This document shows positions 25,498 to 33,342 of a stretch of 44,724 nt of DNA, in pieces (position 1 is the stretch's first letter; every line of letters starts with the position of its first letter). The position numbers were made by a program, and so were the translations under genes. This DNA is from Marinibacterium profundimaris (GTDB lineage: Bacteria > Pseudomonadota > Alphaproteobacteria > Rhodobacterales > Rhodobacteraceae): the NCBI RefSeq assembly GCF_002210095.1, contig NZ_AQQR01000029.1, forward strand, positions 1 to 44,724, in the 5' to 3' direction. The notes under the pieces were generated by a model, which worked only from the letters and a program-made list of their open reading frames with translations, was not told the origin of the DNA and did not search any database.

Positions 25498-25902
25498 TCA
25501 GAACGGGATCTCGTCGTCGCGGTCGACCAGCTCGGGGTTTTCGTTCTCGGCCGACTTCGGACGGCTCAGGAAGTCGACCTTCTCGGCGATGATCTCGCAG
25601 CCGTAGCGGTCGTTCCCCATGCTGTCGATCCACTTGGTGTAGTGAATGCGACCGTGGACGAGGACCTTCATGCCCTTTTCGCAATGCTCCGCGACCGTCT
25701 TGCCGAGACCGTTGAAGCAGGTGATGCGGTGCCATTCGGTGTCCATGACACGGTAGCCGTTCTCGTCGCGCATCACACGGCCTTCCGAGAGGCGGGGGCG
25801 CGAGGTGGCGAGGCTGAAGTTGGTGATCTTGGTGCCGCTCTGGGTGGTGCGGACTTCGGGGGTCTGACCGATGTTGCCGGCGAGGATGACGATGTTCTGC
25901 AT
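25498..25902 (-). CDS. ssb: Single-stranded DNA-binding protein
   Basis: 134 residues. The OB fold is clear: MQNIVILAGNIGQTPEVR, TKITNFSLATSRP, TEWHRITCFNGLGKTVAEHCEKGMKV, LVHGRIHYTKW. The acidic tip ends DDEIPF, the canonical SSB C-terminus that docks partner proteins. The linker is short compared with chromosomal SSB. AGGAG lies 7 bp before ATG 25902. Plasmid SSBs protect entering or replicating single strands. Confidence 0.95.
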   Translation of the reverse strand: MQNIVILAGNIGQTPEVRTTQSGTKITNFSLATSRPRLSEGRVMRDENGYRVMDTEWHRITCFNGLGKTVAEHCEKGMKVLVHGRIHYTKWIDSMGNDRYGCEIIAEKVDFLSRPKSAENENPELVDRDDEIPF

Positions 25903-26335
25903 GATAAGCTCCTGTGTTTCCTGTCTTCGGGACCGTCCCTTCGACAAGACCCTGAAAAAGCCCGTCGGGTGACGCGTGCACGGTGGACAGCATGGACACC
26001 GGACACCCCCAGAGGACCGGGGTGGAGCGGGCAGGACGCCAAAGGCGGCCAACACGGCCCGGACTGACGCGGGGTTGCGCGCAGGAGATCGAACGGGATT
26101 AGGGGATTGTCAGTCGAAGGGATGGCCCAGGAGACAGAGAGATACGGGGAGCCCATGCCAGACCATGTCCCCTTGCCCATCGGGACTGCTTTACCCCAAG
26201 CCCAGCACGCCGCTAGCGGCCCAAGTGGCTATCACCGGCTCTCGCCCCCCTGCCCTTCCGTGCTGCGGAATGCAGGGCCTTGCCGCGACGGGCTATCGAT
26301 ACCGGAATATTCAGGACACGGACCGCACCAACGGC
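25903..26335. other. ssb leader and unassigned intergenic DNA
   Basis: No supported gene. Close to ssb there is a short hairpin CCCG-A-CGGG followed by CTTTTT on the minus strand (near 25955-25969), possibly an attenuator in the ssb leader. The rest has scattered short open frames only. It probably contains the junction where the metal/redox module was joined to the backbone. Confidence 0.4.
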
Positions 26336-26480
26336 TGCTTTCGATCTCGACGTACTGTCGCTCAGCGAGCTGAAGAAAATGCAGAATGACGTCGCCAAAG
26401 CGATTGCCACATTCGAAGATCGGCACAAGGTGGAAGCCCGCGCCAACGTGGAAGCTTCCGCCCGAGACCTCGGCTACTCC
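26336..26480 (+). pseudogene. Remnant of an H-NS-family (HvrA-like) gene
   Basis: Encodes FDLDVLSLSELKKMQNDVAK, AIATFEDRHKVEARANVEAS, then ARDLGYSLA, which is the N-terminal oligomerisation helix region of alphaproteobacterial H-NS-like proteins. No Met lies at the expected start. After GYSLA the frame runs into the facing VIT1 gene, where the DNA-binding domain should be. Both ends are therefore lost. Confidence 0.6.
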
Positions 26481-27182
26481 CTAGCCTACGGCGACCCCGA
26501 ACAGCGCACCGACTCCAGCGGTCGCCGCCATGGCGAGTGCACCCCAGAGCGTGACCCTTGCAGCACCTCGAATAACACCAGCACCGCCAGCAGAAGCGCC
26601 TAATCCACCAAGAACCGCGAGGCCGAGGATCGTCGACACGGCGACCAAGAAAACGATCCGTGCATCCGGGACGACCAGTACGACGATCAAGGGCAGCACC
26701 GCACCCACGGCGAAGGTCAGCGCCGACACCAAGGCGGCCTGGATCGGGCGGGCTGTCACGGTCTCGGAGATGCCAAGCTCGTCGCGGGCATGCGATCCGA
26801 GCGCGTCACGTTCGGTCAGTTGCACGGCCACCTTTTCGGCAAGGTCTCGGTCCAGCCCTCGCTCGACATAGATTTGGGTAAGTTCTTCGAGTTCGGCCTC
26901 GGGTGTTTCCGCCAGTTCGCGGGTCTCGCGCGCAAGGTCAGCGTTTTCCGCGTCAGTCTGAGAACTGACTGAGACGTACTCGCCTGCCGCCATGGACATC
27001 GCGCCGGCCACGAGGCCAGCCAGCCCCGCTATAAGGACCTCCGGCTTTCCCGATCCTGCTGCGGCGACGCCGACCACGAGGCTTGCCGTCGACACCAGCC
27101 CGTCGTTCGCGCCGAGAACGGCGGCCCGCAGCCAGCCGATGCGATGCACCATGTGGATTTCGGAATGCGAGAGGCGGCTCAT
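26481..27182 (-). CDS. VIT1/CCC1-family iron or manganese transporter
   Basis: 233 residues. The first membrane block holds GWLRAAVLGANDGLVSTASLVVG and GAMSMAAGEYVSVSSQTDAE, the family signature with the metal-site Met and Glu. A cytoplasmic helical metal-binding segment has EELTQIYVERGLDRDLA, and three further membrane helices follow. Family members export Fe2+ or Mn2+ into vacuoles or out of the cytosol. The start overlaps the ATPase stop (ATGA), so it is the last gene of the redox/metal operon. Confidence 0.92.
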   Translation of the reverse strand: MSRLSHSEIHMVHRIGWLRAAVLGANDGLVSTASLVVGVAAAGSGKPEVLIAGLAGLVAGAMSMAAGEYVSVSSQTDAENADLARETRELAETPEAELEELTQIYVERGLDRDLAEKVAVQLTERDALGSHARDELGISETVTARPIQAALVSALTFAVGAVLPLIVVLVVPDARIVFLVAVSTILGLAVLGGLGASAGGAGVIRGAARVTLWGALAMAATAGVGALFGVAVG

Positions 27183-29095
27183 GGCGTGGCTCCTTGCGCG
27201 ATGTCATCCTGCCCGGAGGAGACAGCCTTTGGTTTCGGAATAGTGGGTTCATGGGGCGCGATGCGCAGCGCGCGGAGGGCGTTCAGGATCACTGCAACGT
27301 CGATGACCTCCTGCAGGAGCGCCCCCTGCACCGGAGTGAGATAGCCGAAAGCCGCCGCGATCATGCCCATGACCGAAAGGCCGATCCCGGCGACAACGCT
27401 TTCGACAGCGATGCGGCGCGCGCCGCGCGCGATCTCGATCCCTGGCCCGAGGCGGTCGATACGGTCGACAAGCAGCACGACATCCGCCGCCTCCGCCGAG
27501 GCCGCCGCGCCCCGTGCGCCCATGGCGACGCCCACGTCTGCCGCTGCGAGCGCGGGCGCGTCGTTGACCCCGTCGCCCACCATCATCACCGGGCCGTTCT
27601 TGCGCTCGGTGAGAACGAGCAACACTTTCTGGTCCGGTGTCAGCCCGGCCCGCAGACCGTCGAGCCCAAGCCCTTCGGTGACACGCTCGGCCACGTCAGC
27701 GCGGTCTCCGGTCGCGAGCAGGATACGCGCGATCCCCTCGCGCCGCAGCCCGTCCAGCATCTGGCCCGCGCCGTCGCGCAGGGGATCGGACATGACGAGA
27801 TGCCCTACCATGTGCCCGTCGACCGCGACAGCAACGAGGACCGAACCAGCGGCGATGGCGGAATGATCGCCGGGCCGCCGTCCGACGCGGGATGCGACGA
27901 AGGCATCCCCGCCGACGATGATCTTCCGGCCTTCGACATAGCCGACGACGCCTTCGCCCGGAATCTCCGCCACGTCTGACGGAACGGGTAGAGAGAAGCC
28001 CCGCTCCTTTGCGGCGGCGACGATGGCCTGAGCCACGGGGTGCTTGGACGCCTGGTCAAGCGATGCCGCAAGGCGCAGGATGTCGTCCTCCGCCATGCCG
28101 TCGTGGCTGTCGATCGAGACGATCTGCGGCCGGCCGTCCGTCAGCGTGCCGGTCTTGTCGAGGATCAGCGTTCGGATGCGCGCCATCGTCTCCAGCGGTC
28201 CCGCGCCCTTGATCAGCAGCCCGAAATGCGCGGCGCGCGACAAGCCGGCGACCAGCGCAACCGGGACGGCAAGGATCAGCGGACAGGGAGTGGCCACGAC
28301 GAGTACGGCGACGGCCCGGATCGGATCGCCGGTGAACCACCACGCCGCGAAGGCGATGCTGACCGTGACCGCCAGAAACCCCAGCGACCACCGGTCGGCC
28401 AGCCGGGACATCGGCGCCTTGGACGCCTGCGCCGCCTCGACCAACCGGACAATCCCGGCATAGGTGCTGTCCTTGGCTTCTCTCGTCGCCGTCAGATCGA
28501 ACGCCTCGCCTGCGTTTGTGGAACCGCTCATGGCTTCGGCGCCGTGGGCGAGGCGCACCGGCAGGGACTCGCCGGTCAGCGCCGAGGTGTCGACGAAGGC
28601 CGTCTCTGAGCTCAAGGTGCCATCCACCGGCACCACGTCGCCCTGCCGGATCAGAAGGCGGTCGCCGGGCGCAATTTCGTTCAGCGGCACTTCCTCCAGC
28701 CCGCCATTCCGGTGTCTTGTCGCGGTCCGGGGCACACGGGACAGCAGGTCGTGCATTTCACGGCGGGCACGCCCTTCCGCGAAGGCTTCGAGGAAGGTGC
28801 CGCCGGAATACATTACGGCGACCACCGCCGCGGCGAGGGTCTCGCCGAAGACGAGCGCCGCCGACATGGAGAGCGCGGCGACAATATCGAGGCCCACTTC
28901 GCCGGAACGCAGGCTGCGCAGGATCTCGACCACGAGCGCGGCGAGCGCGGGAACGACGCCCGCGATCCAGACCGCGTTCGCGACGTCGGGTTCGCCGGAA
29001 AAGTAGAAGGCAAGTCCCGCAATCAGGCCGGTCGCGGCAATGAGCAGGATAGCGGTCTTGAAGCGGTCGGTCCGTGTCGTTTCCATGCGGCTCAT
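27179..29095 (-). CDS. Heavy-metal P1B-type ATPase
   Basis: 638 residues. TGES is at 184-187 (actuator domain), the membrane metal motif reads TPCP at 269-272 instead of the common CPC or SPC, and the phosphorylated Asp is D313 in DKTGTLTDG. GDGVNDAPAL lies near residue 520. There is no N-terminal HMA metal-binding domain. The substrate cannot be named from TPC alone. Company with VIT1 and flavin reductases suggests iron or manganese, but Zn, Cd or Pb remain possible. ATGA overlaps join it to ApbE and VIT1. Confidence 0.92.
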   Translation of the reverse strand: MSRMETTRTDRFKTAILLIAATGLIAGLAFYFSGEPDVANAVWIAGVVPALAALVVEILRSLRSGEVGLDIVAALSMSAALVFGETLAAAVVAVMYSGGTFLEAFAEGRARREMHDLLSRVPRTATRHRNGGLEEVPLNEIAPGDRLLIRQGDVVPVDGTLSSETAFVDTSALTGESLPVRLAHGAEAMSGSTNAGEAFDLTATREAKDSTYAGIVRLVEAAQASKAPMSRLADRWSLGFLAVTVSIAFAAWWFTGDPIRAVAVLVVATPCPLILAVPVALVAGLSRAAHFGLLIKGAGPLETMARIRTLILDKTGTLTDGRPQIVSIDSHDGMAEDDILRLAASLDQASKHPVAQAIVAAAKERGFSLPVPSDVAEIPGEGVVGYVEGRKIIVGGDAFVASRVGRRPGDHSAIAAGSVLVAVAVDGHMVGHLVMSDPLRDGAGQMLDGLRREGIARILLATGDRADVAERVTEGLGLDGLRAGLTPDQKVLLVLTERKNGPVMMVGDGVNDAPALAAADVGVAMGARGAAASAEAADVVLLVDRIDRLGPGIEIARGARRIAVESVVAGIGLSVMGMIAAAFGYLTPVQGALLQEVIDVAVILNALRALRIAPHEPTIPKPKAVSSGQDDIAQGATP

Positions 29096-30072
29096 CTCCC
29101 CTCGGCTGAGGCGATTGCCGCTGGCTCTTCGGAAAATAGTCGTCCGACTCCCACGCCCCTTACGTTGACAACATCATCGCGCAAGAGGAACAGGGCGTCG
29201 AGGCCGCTTTGTTTTGCGAGCGTCGCGCCTTTGACCGGCCCAAGCACCATGAGGGCCGTCGCCCAGGCATCTGCCTCTGCACAGCTGCGGGCCACGACCG
29301 TGATGGAGGCCGGCGACGCGATCAGCGGCGCTCCCCGCCTCGGGTCCATCGTGTGCGACAGGCGGCGCCCCTGCACCTCGACCCAGTGACGGTAGTCGCC
29401 CGAGGTCGCGACGGCGGCATCCTGAAGCGCGAGGATCGAATGCGGCGTCCGGCGCTCGGCGTCCGGCGCCTCGACCGCGATGGTCCAGGCTTCACCGTCC
29501 GGCCTGAGGCCCATTGCACGCATCTCGCCATCGATCCCGACGAGTCCGTCGGATATGCCTTGATTGCGGAGGATTTCGGCCAGTCGATCCACGCCGTAGC
29601 CCTTGGCGATGCCATTCAGGTCCAGCGCGATGGGTGCGGCCTTGCGCACGTGTTCGCCGTTGATCTCGAGCACGTCATGCGCCGGGCGGCGCGAGGCGGC
29701 CATCGCGGTGCGGATGCCATCCGGCGCGGCGGCCTCCGGTCCGAAGCCCCAGGCCATCACCGCGTCGCCCATGCCGATGTCGAAGGCTCCGCCAGAGGCG
29801 CGGCCAATTTCCAGGCCGAGGCGTAGCACCTCGAGCAATCGTGCAGGAACAGCGATCCATTCACCGATCGGTGCCGCGTTGAGCCGCATAAGGTCGCTGT
29901 CCGGCTTCCAGGTCGACATCTGTCCGTCCACCTCATCCACGGCCGCCTGCAATGCCGAGCAGACCGGCCCCGGGTCGAAACCGGGGTCCGCGAATAACAG
30001 CGCCGACCACCTCGTGCCCATCGTCGGCCCGTTCAGCGCGATGCGCGCCCGCTCAGTAGACATCTTCGACAT
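29092..30072 (-). CDS. apbE: FAD:protein FMN transferase (ApbE)
   Basis: 326 residues. Signatures are PTMGTRW, QMSTWKPDSDLMRLN, ALDLNGIAKGYGVDRLAEIL, AVATSGDYRHW and HTMDPRRGAPL, the flavin- and Mg-binding sites of ApbE. The enzyme moves FMN from FAD onto Ser/Thr of target proteins outside the cytoplasm. No clear lipobox or signal peptide is visible at this start. GGAGGGG lies 7 bp before ATG 30072, which overlaps the flavoprotein gene by 20 bp. The likely target is the DUF2271 protein of the same operon. Confidence 0.94.
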   Translation of the reverse strand: MSKMSTERARIALNGPTMGTRWSALLFADPGFDPGPVCSALQAAVDEVDGQMSTWKPDSDLMRLNAAPIGEWIAVPARLLEVLRLGLEIGRASGGAFDIGMGDAVMAWGFGPEAAAPDGIRTAMAASRRPAHDVLEINGEHVRKAAPIALDLNGIAKGYGVDRLAEILRNQGISDGLVGIDGEMRAMGLRPDGEAWTIAVEAPDAERRTPHSILALQDAAVATSGDYRHWVEVQGRRLSHTMDPRRGAPLIASPASITVVARSCAEADAWATALMVLGPVKGATLAKQSGLDALFLLRDDVVNVRGVGVGRLFSEEPAAIASAEGR

Positions 30073-32260
30073 ACCGCCCCTCCGCCTTCAGGACTGCTGG
30101 TGTCAGCCCGGCCGGCGCGAGGATCTCGGCCAGCGCCTCGGCCACGCCGGCGGCCATGTCTCGTCCGCCGCAGACCATCACGCGCGCCCCATTGCGGATG
30201 AGCTCCGCGACCTGAGTGGCCTCGCTGCGCAGCGCGTCCTGGACGTAATGGGGACGCGCCCCGCGCGAGACGGCCGTGACCAGCCGGCTTACACGCCCTT
30301 CGTCCTGCCATCCGGGGAACTCCTCGCCGTAGAAGAAATCGCTGTCGGGATGGCGCATGCCGAAGAACAGGTGGATCGGCCTGCGGCGCGTATTGCCGCG
30401 CACAAAGCCCGCTAGCGGCCCGATGCCGGTCCCCGCGCCGATCAGGATCAGGGGCGCCCGGCTTCGGCCCGGACGGAAGCCGGGGTTGGGGCGCAGGAAG
30501 GCGCTCACCGTGTCGCCAGGTTCCAGCGCTGTGAGCTGACCCGAGCAGAGCCCGCCGGGATGCTTCTTGACCACGATCTCGATGAAGCCGTCGCGGCGCC
30601 CAGAGGCGAGCGAATAGAGCCGCGGGACGGTCCCGCCTTCGGGCAGAATGCCGATCAGGTCACCCGTCTGGAACCGTGCGAACCCGCCCCCGAGCAGCCG
30701 TTGCCCGAGCGAGACGCGGGGAAACGCGAAGCGGAGGATGGCGGTCGGGGCCTGCACCTCGGCGCCGTAGTCGCGGCGCGAGACGAGGGTCAGCGTGGTC
30801 GTTTGCGGCTGGACCGGCTGGTGCGTCAGTTCGAGTTCGATCCCGAGAGCGTCTCCGAGCGCCCCGCCCCAGCGCGCGAAATCCTGCGGCGATTGCCGGT
30901 CGATTGTGTCGAGCGGCAGAAGCTCGGGCCAGCCCTTCGCCTCTGCCGCAGTCGCGACGGACTTGGCGAAGGCGCAATAGGCCGGAAAGCTGCGGTCGCC
31001 GAAGCCGAGCACTGCCAGAGGAATGTCCGGCGCGCGGTCGGTCGCGTTCAGCCGGTCGAGAAAGCCCTTCGCCGAGGCCGGCGCCGCGCCGTCGCCATAG
31101 GTCGCGGCCAGCAGGATGATCCGCCGGGCGTTGGTGTAGCGCTCAGGGCCGAAGCCCGACATCGGGCCGACATGGACGCTCTGCCCGGCTTTCGTCAGCG
31201 CGGCGTGCAGCGTCGCGGCAAAGCCCCAGGTGCTGCCGCCCTCGCTGCCGACAAGCAAGATCGTCTCGGCGCGTCCGGCGGGCTGGTTGCCCCGGATGCG
31301 TGGTCGCCCGGGCCGCCCGGCGAGCCAGACCAGCACGCCGGTCGCGCCCATGGCCGGCACGCCGAGCGCCATGAGCCCCAGCACGAGCCCCAGCGTCGCC
31401 GCACCCTGTCCGGTGTGCAGCATGTAGATGGTCTCCGAGACGCGCTCCCACCCGGTCAGGTCGGCCCAGGCCAGCAGCGCCCCGTCGCCCTGATCGAGAT
31501 ATCCGGTGCCCCGGTCGGTCTTGAGCGTGAATACGTCTGTTGCGTCGCCGGGATAGGGAAAGCTCAGCTCGCGCAACTCGGCGACCGGCGTTCGCCGAAG
31601 CGTGGGCATCCGGCCCGGAGCGAAGCCGGTCTCCCCACTGACCTCGGCAGGGGCGACCGGCAGGACGCCTCCGTCCGGCAGGAGATCGAAGGTAGACGCC
31701 GTCATCCAAAGCGCGGTCGTGGAGGACAGGACGAGGCCGACAACGGCGATGCGTGCGATCTCGGCGTGCAGCCGCCCGGCAAGCGGTCCGCGCAAGGGTG
31801 AAAACCAGCGTCGCCAGCCGCCCACCCGCCGCGCGACCAGCGTCGCGCCGGAGAGCGAGAGGATCAGCATCGCGGCCGCCCCTGCGGCCATGGCGATGCG
31901 GCCGCCGTCCCCGAGGAACAGCGAGCGGTGCAGGTTGGTGAGCCAGCGTTCGGCCTGGTTCGGGTCGGCCGAGGCTACGCCCTCACCCGTCGCCGGGTTG
32001 ATTACGGCGGCACCCGGCGCGCCCTGATCGAACCAGTAGGCAGTGATCCGACCGGAGGGCGACCGGCGGATCTGCTCGACGCCCGGATAGACGGCCTGGA
32101 TGCGGTCCGCGAGAGCGGCTACGGTCAGTCCGGCTTCCGCCTGCGGCGCGGCGATGCGCTCGGCCGCAGGGAAGACCGACAGTGCCGCGCCGCTCAGGCC
32201 CAGGATGGTGACGAGCGCAAGGGCCAGAAGACCCGGCCAGCGATGGAGTGCACGGATCAT
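30053..32260 (-). CDS. PepSY-membrane / flavodoxin / FNR-type reductase fusion
   Basis: About 735 residues. An N-terminal PepSY-type membrane part (WPGLLALALVTILGLSG helix, NLHRSLFLGDGGR, three further helices) runs to about 335. A flavodoxin domain follows (LVGSEGGSTWGFAATL, LLAATYGDGAAPASA), then an FAD/NADPH reductase domain (PRLYSLASGR, LILIGAGTGIGPLAGFV, VMVCGGRDMAAGV). It should pass electrons from NADPH through FAD and FMN to the membrane and periplasm. ATG 32260 has AAGGG upstream; a GTG at 32275 overlapping the previous stop is the alternative. Confidence 0.9.
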   Translation of the reverse strand: MIRALHRWPGLLALALVTILGLSGAALSVFPAAERIAAPQAEAGLTVAALADRIQAVYPGVEQIRRSPSGRITAYWFDQGAPGAAVINPATGEGVASADPNQAERWLTNLHRSLFLGDGGRIAMAAGAAAMLILSLSGATLVARRVGGWRRWFSPLRGPLAGRLHAEIARIAVVGLVLSSTTALWMTASTFDLLPDGGVLPVAPAEVSGETGFAPGRMPTLRRTPVAELRELSFPYPGDATDVFTLKTDRGTGYLDQGDGALLAWADLTGWERVSETIYMLHTGQGAATLGLVLGLMALGVPAMGATGVLVWLAGRPGRPRIRGNQPAGRAETILLVGSEGGSTWGFAATLHAALTKAGQSVHVGPMSGFGPERYTNARRIILLAATYGDGAAPASAKGFLDRLNATDRAPDIPLAVLGFGDRSFPAYCAFAKSVATAAEAKGWPELLPLDTIDRQSPQDFARWGGALGDALGIELELTHQPVQPQTTTLTLVSRRDYGAEVQAPTAILRFAFPRVSLGQRLLGGGFARFQTGDLIGILPEGGTVPRLYSLASGRRDGFIEIVVKKHPGGLCSGQLTALEPGDTVSAFLRPNPGFRPGRSRAPLILIGAGTGIGPLAGFVRGNTRRRPIHLFFGMRHPDSDFFYGEEFPGWQDEGRVSRLVTAVSRGARPHYVQDALRSEATQVAELIRNGARVMVCGGRDMAAGVAEALAEILAPAGLTPAVLKAEGRYVEDVY

Positions 32261-32271
32261 GGCCCCACCCT

Positions 32272-32742
32272 TCACATGTCGTAGGCGAAGCTGGCGATGT
32301 ACCGGCGCCCGCGCACCGGCGTGCCCGCGCCGTCGGTCGTGAGCGGTACGGCCACCTCGTTCGGACTGTCGCGCATGTCCTCGACGGCCGCGTCGATGTG
32401 GAGCGTGTAGCCCGCATCAAAGAGCGCGTCGGCGAGGTCGAGCGTGATCTCGAGCGTGCGGCCCGCGCCGACGCTGGCGCCGGTGATTCCGTTCACCTGC
32501 GCGGTGTCGCCGCCGGTGGCGCGGTACCAATCGCTGAGGTGCTCGTAGTACTTGGACTTGCCGCCAGCCATCCAGAGACTGCCGACATAGGCGCCCGAGG
32601 TGTCGGTGACGTAGAGCGCGAGATAGGCCCCGTCGCCGCCGTAATTGTTGAGGGTCGTGGTGAGCGTCACCGGCCGCGCCATGGCGAGGCCGGGGAGCGT
32701 CAGCGCGGTGGTGAGCGCGAGCGTTGCGAGAAGCGATTTCAT
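32272..32742 (-). CDS. DUF2271 periplasmic protein with flavinylation-type motif
   Basis: 156 residues. Signal peptide about 1-22 (LLATLALTTALTLPGLAMA, cleavage after AMA). The mature part is beta-rich: YGGDGAYLALYVTDTSGAYV and WYRATGG. Residues 84-90 read NGITGAS, close to the DGxTGAT pattern flavinylated by ApbE, so S90 is a candidate FMN site. Neighbouring apbE and reductase genes fit a secreted flavoprotein that receives electrons from the membrane reductase. That role is inferred. Confidence 0.85.
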   Translation of the reverse strand: MKSLLATLALTTALTLPGLAMARPVTLTTTLNNYGGDGAYLALYVTDTSGAYVGSLWMAGGKSKYYEHLSDWYRATGGDTAQVNGITGASVGAGRTLEITLDLADALFDAGYTLHIDAAVEDMRDSPNEVAVPLTTDGAGTPVRGRRYIASFAYDM

Positions 32743-32780
32743 CGGGTTGATCCTTGTTCGGAGAGGAGCTTGAGAGCGGT

Positions 32781-33161
32781 TCAGTTCACCTGAACCTGCG
32801 GCGGGGTGCCGTTCCCGAAGAGGCCGTTCTGCGGAGGGGCGACCGTGCCGGCGGGCGCGGGATTGCGGGCGCCGCCACGGTCGTCGTCCTCATCCTCGTA
32901 ATCCATCTCGACGATCTGCAACGTCGCCGGATCGAGCTTCACCTCGATCTCCCGGCCATCCTGATCTCGGCCCTCGATCTCGTAGCAGCCATCGTCGATC
33001 TCGAAGTCGCGCACGGTCCAGCCGTTTTGCTCAGCCAGCTGCATCACGGCCTCGCGCGGCTGCCACTGGTCACGGGGCACGCGGCACTCGTCGTCGTCGG
33101 CCAGGGCGGCGCCAGCGGGCAACAGGGCGATCAGGGCGAAGGCGGTCAGGGTCTTCTTCAT
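32781..33161 (-). CDS. PepSY-domain periplasmic protein, first copy
   Basis: 126 residues. Signal peptide ends ...PAGAALA before DDDECRVP. The PepSY core is NGWTVRDFEIDDGCYEIEGRD followed by GREIEVKLDPATLQIVEMD. Two Cys (CRVP and GCYE) could pair. A Gly/Pro/Asn-rich tail follows the acidic DYEDEDDD. It is the first gene of the operon, under paired CTGA-N7-CTGA sites. PepSY domains often inhibit or partner membrane enzymes. Confidence 0.87.
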   Translation of the reverse strand: MKKTLTAFALIALLPAGAALADDDECRVPRDQWQPREAVMQLAEQNGWTVRDFEIDDGCYEIEGRDQDGREIEVKLDPATLQIVEMDYEDEDDDRGGARNPAPAGTVAPPQNGLFGNGTPPQVQVN

Positions 33162-33207
33162 GGCAGGGTCTCCTTGTCATCTGCTGAGGACAATCTGGAG
33201 ACAGGAC

Positions 33208-33256
33208 CTGAGGCCTTCCTGACGCGTCGGCGATTCCCGCTTCAGCTTGCCGTCAG
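33208..33256. promoter_or_regulatory. Paired CTGA-N7-CTGA repeats upstream of first PepSY gene
   Basis: On the plus strand CTGA-GGCCTTC-CTGA spans 33208-33222 and, 19 bp on, TCAG-CTTGCCG-TCAG spans 33242-33256 (the same motif on the minus strand). Direct half-sites 11 bp apart are the usual layout for OmpR/PmrA-type response regulators. The same paired arrangement recurs at 35054-35103. Likely target of the regulator encoded at 35148. Confidence 0.65.
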
Positions 33257-33262
33257 GAAAAT

Positions 33263-33286
33263 GGCCCCGCCGATGAGGGCGGGGCC
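33263..33286 (-). terminator. Terminator of the ferric-reductase-like operon
   Basis: 9-bp arms GGCCCCGCC and GGCGGGGCC with a 6-base loop, followed on the minus strand by ATTTTCC. It lies 57 bp after the reductase stop. On the plus strand the arm is followed by AAAAA, so it is directional for the minus strand. Confidence 0.72.
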
Positions 33287-33342
33287 AAAAAGGTGCGAGC
33301 GCAGGCCACAGGGCTGACATGGCGATGCGCCCTGCCCCGCGG

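Noticed and set aside
30560-31801. 413-codon plus-strand frame opposite the flavoprotein
   Set aside because: Flavodoxin and reductase motifs are on the minus strand; the plus frame is low-complexity Arg/Gly-rich.
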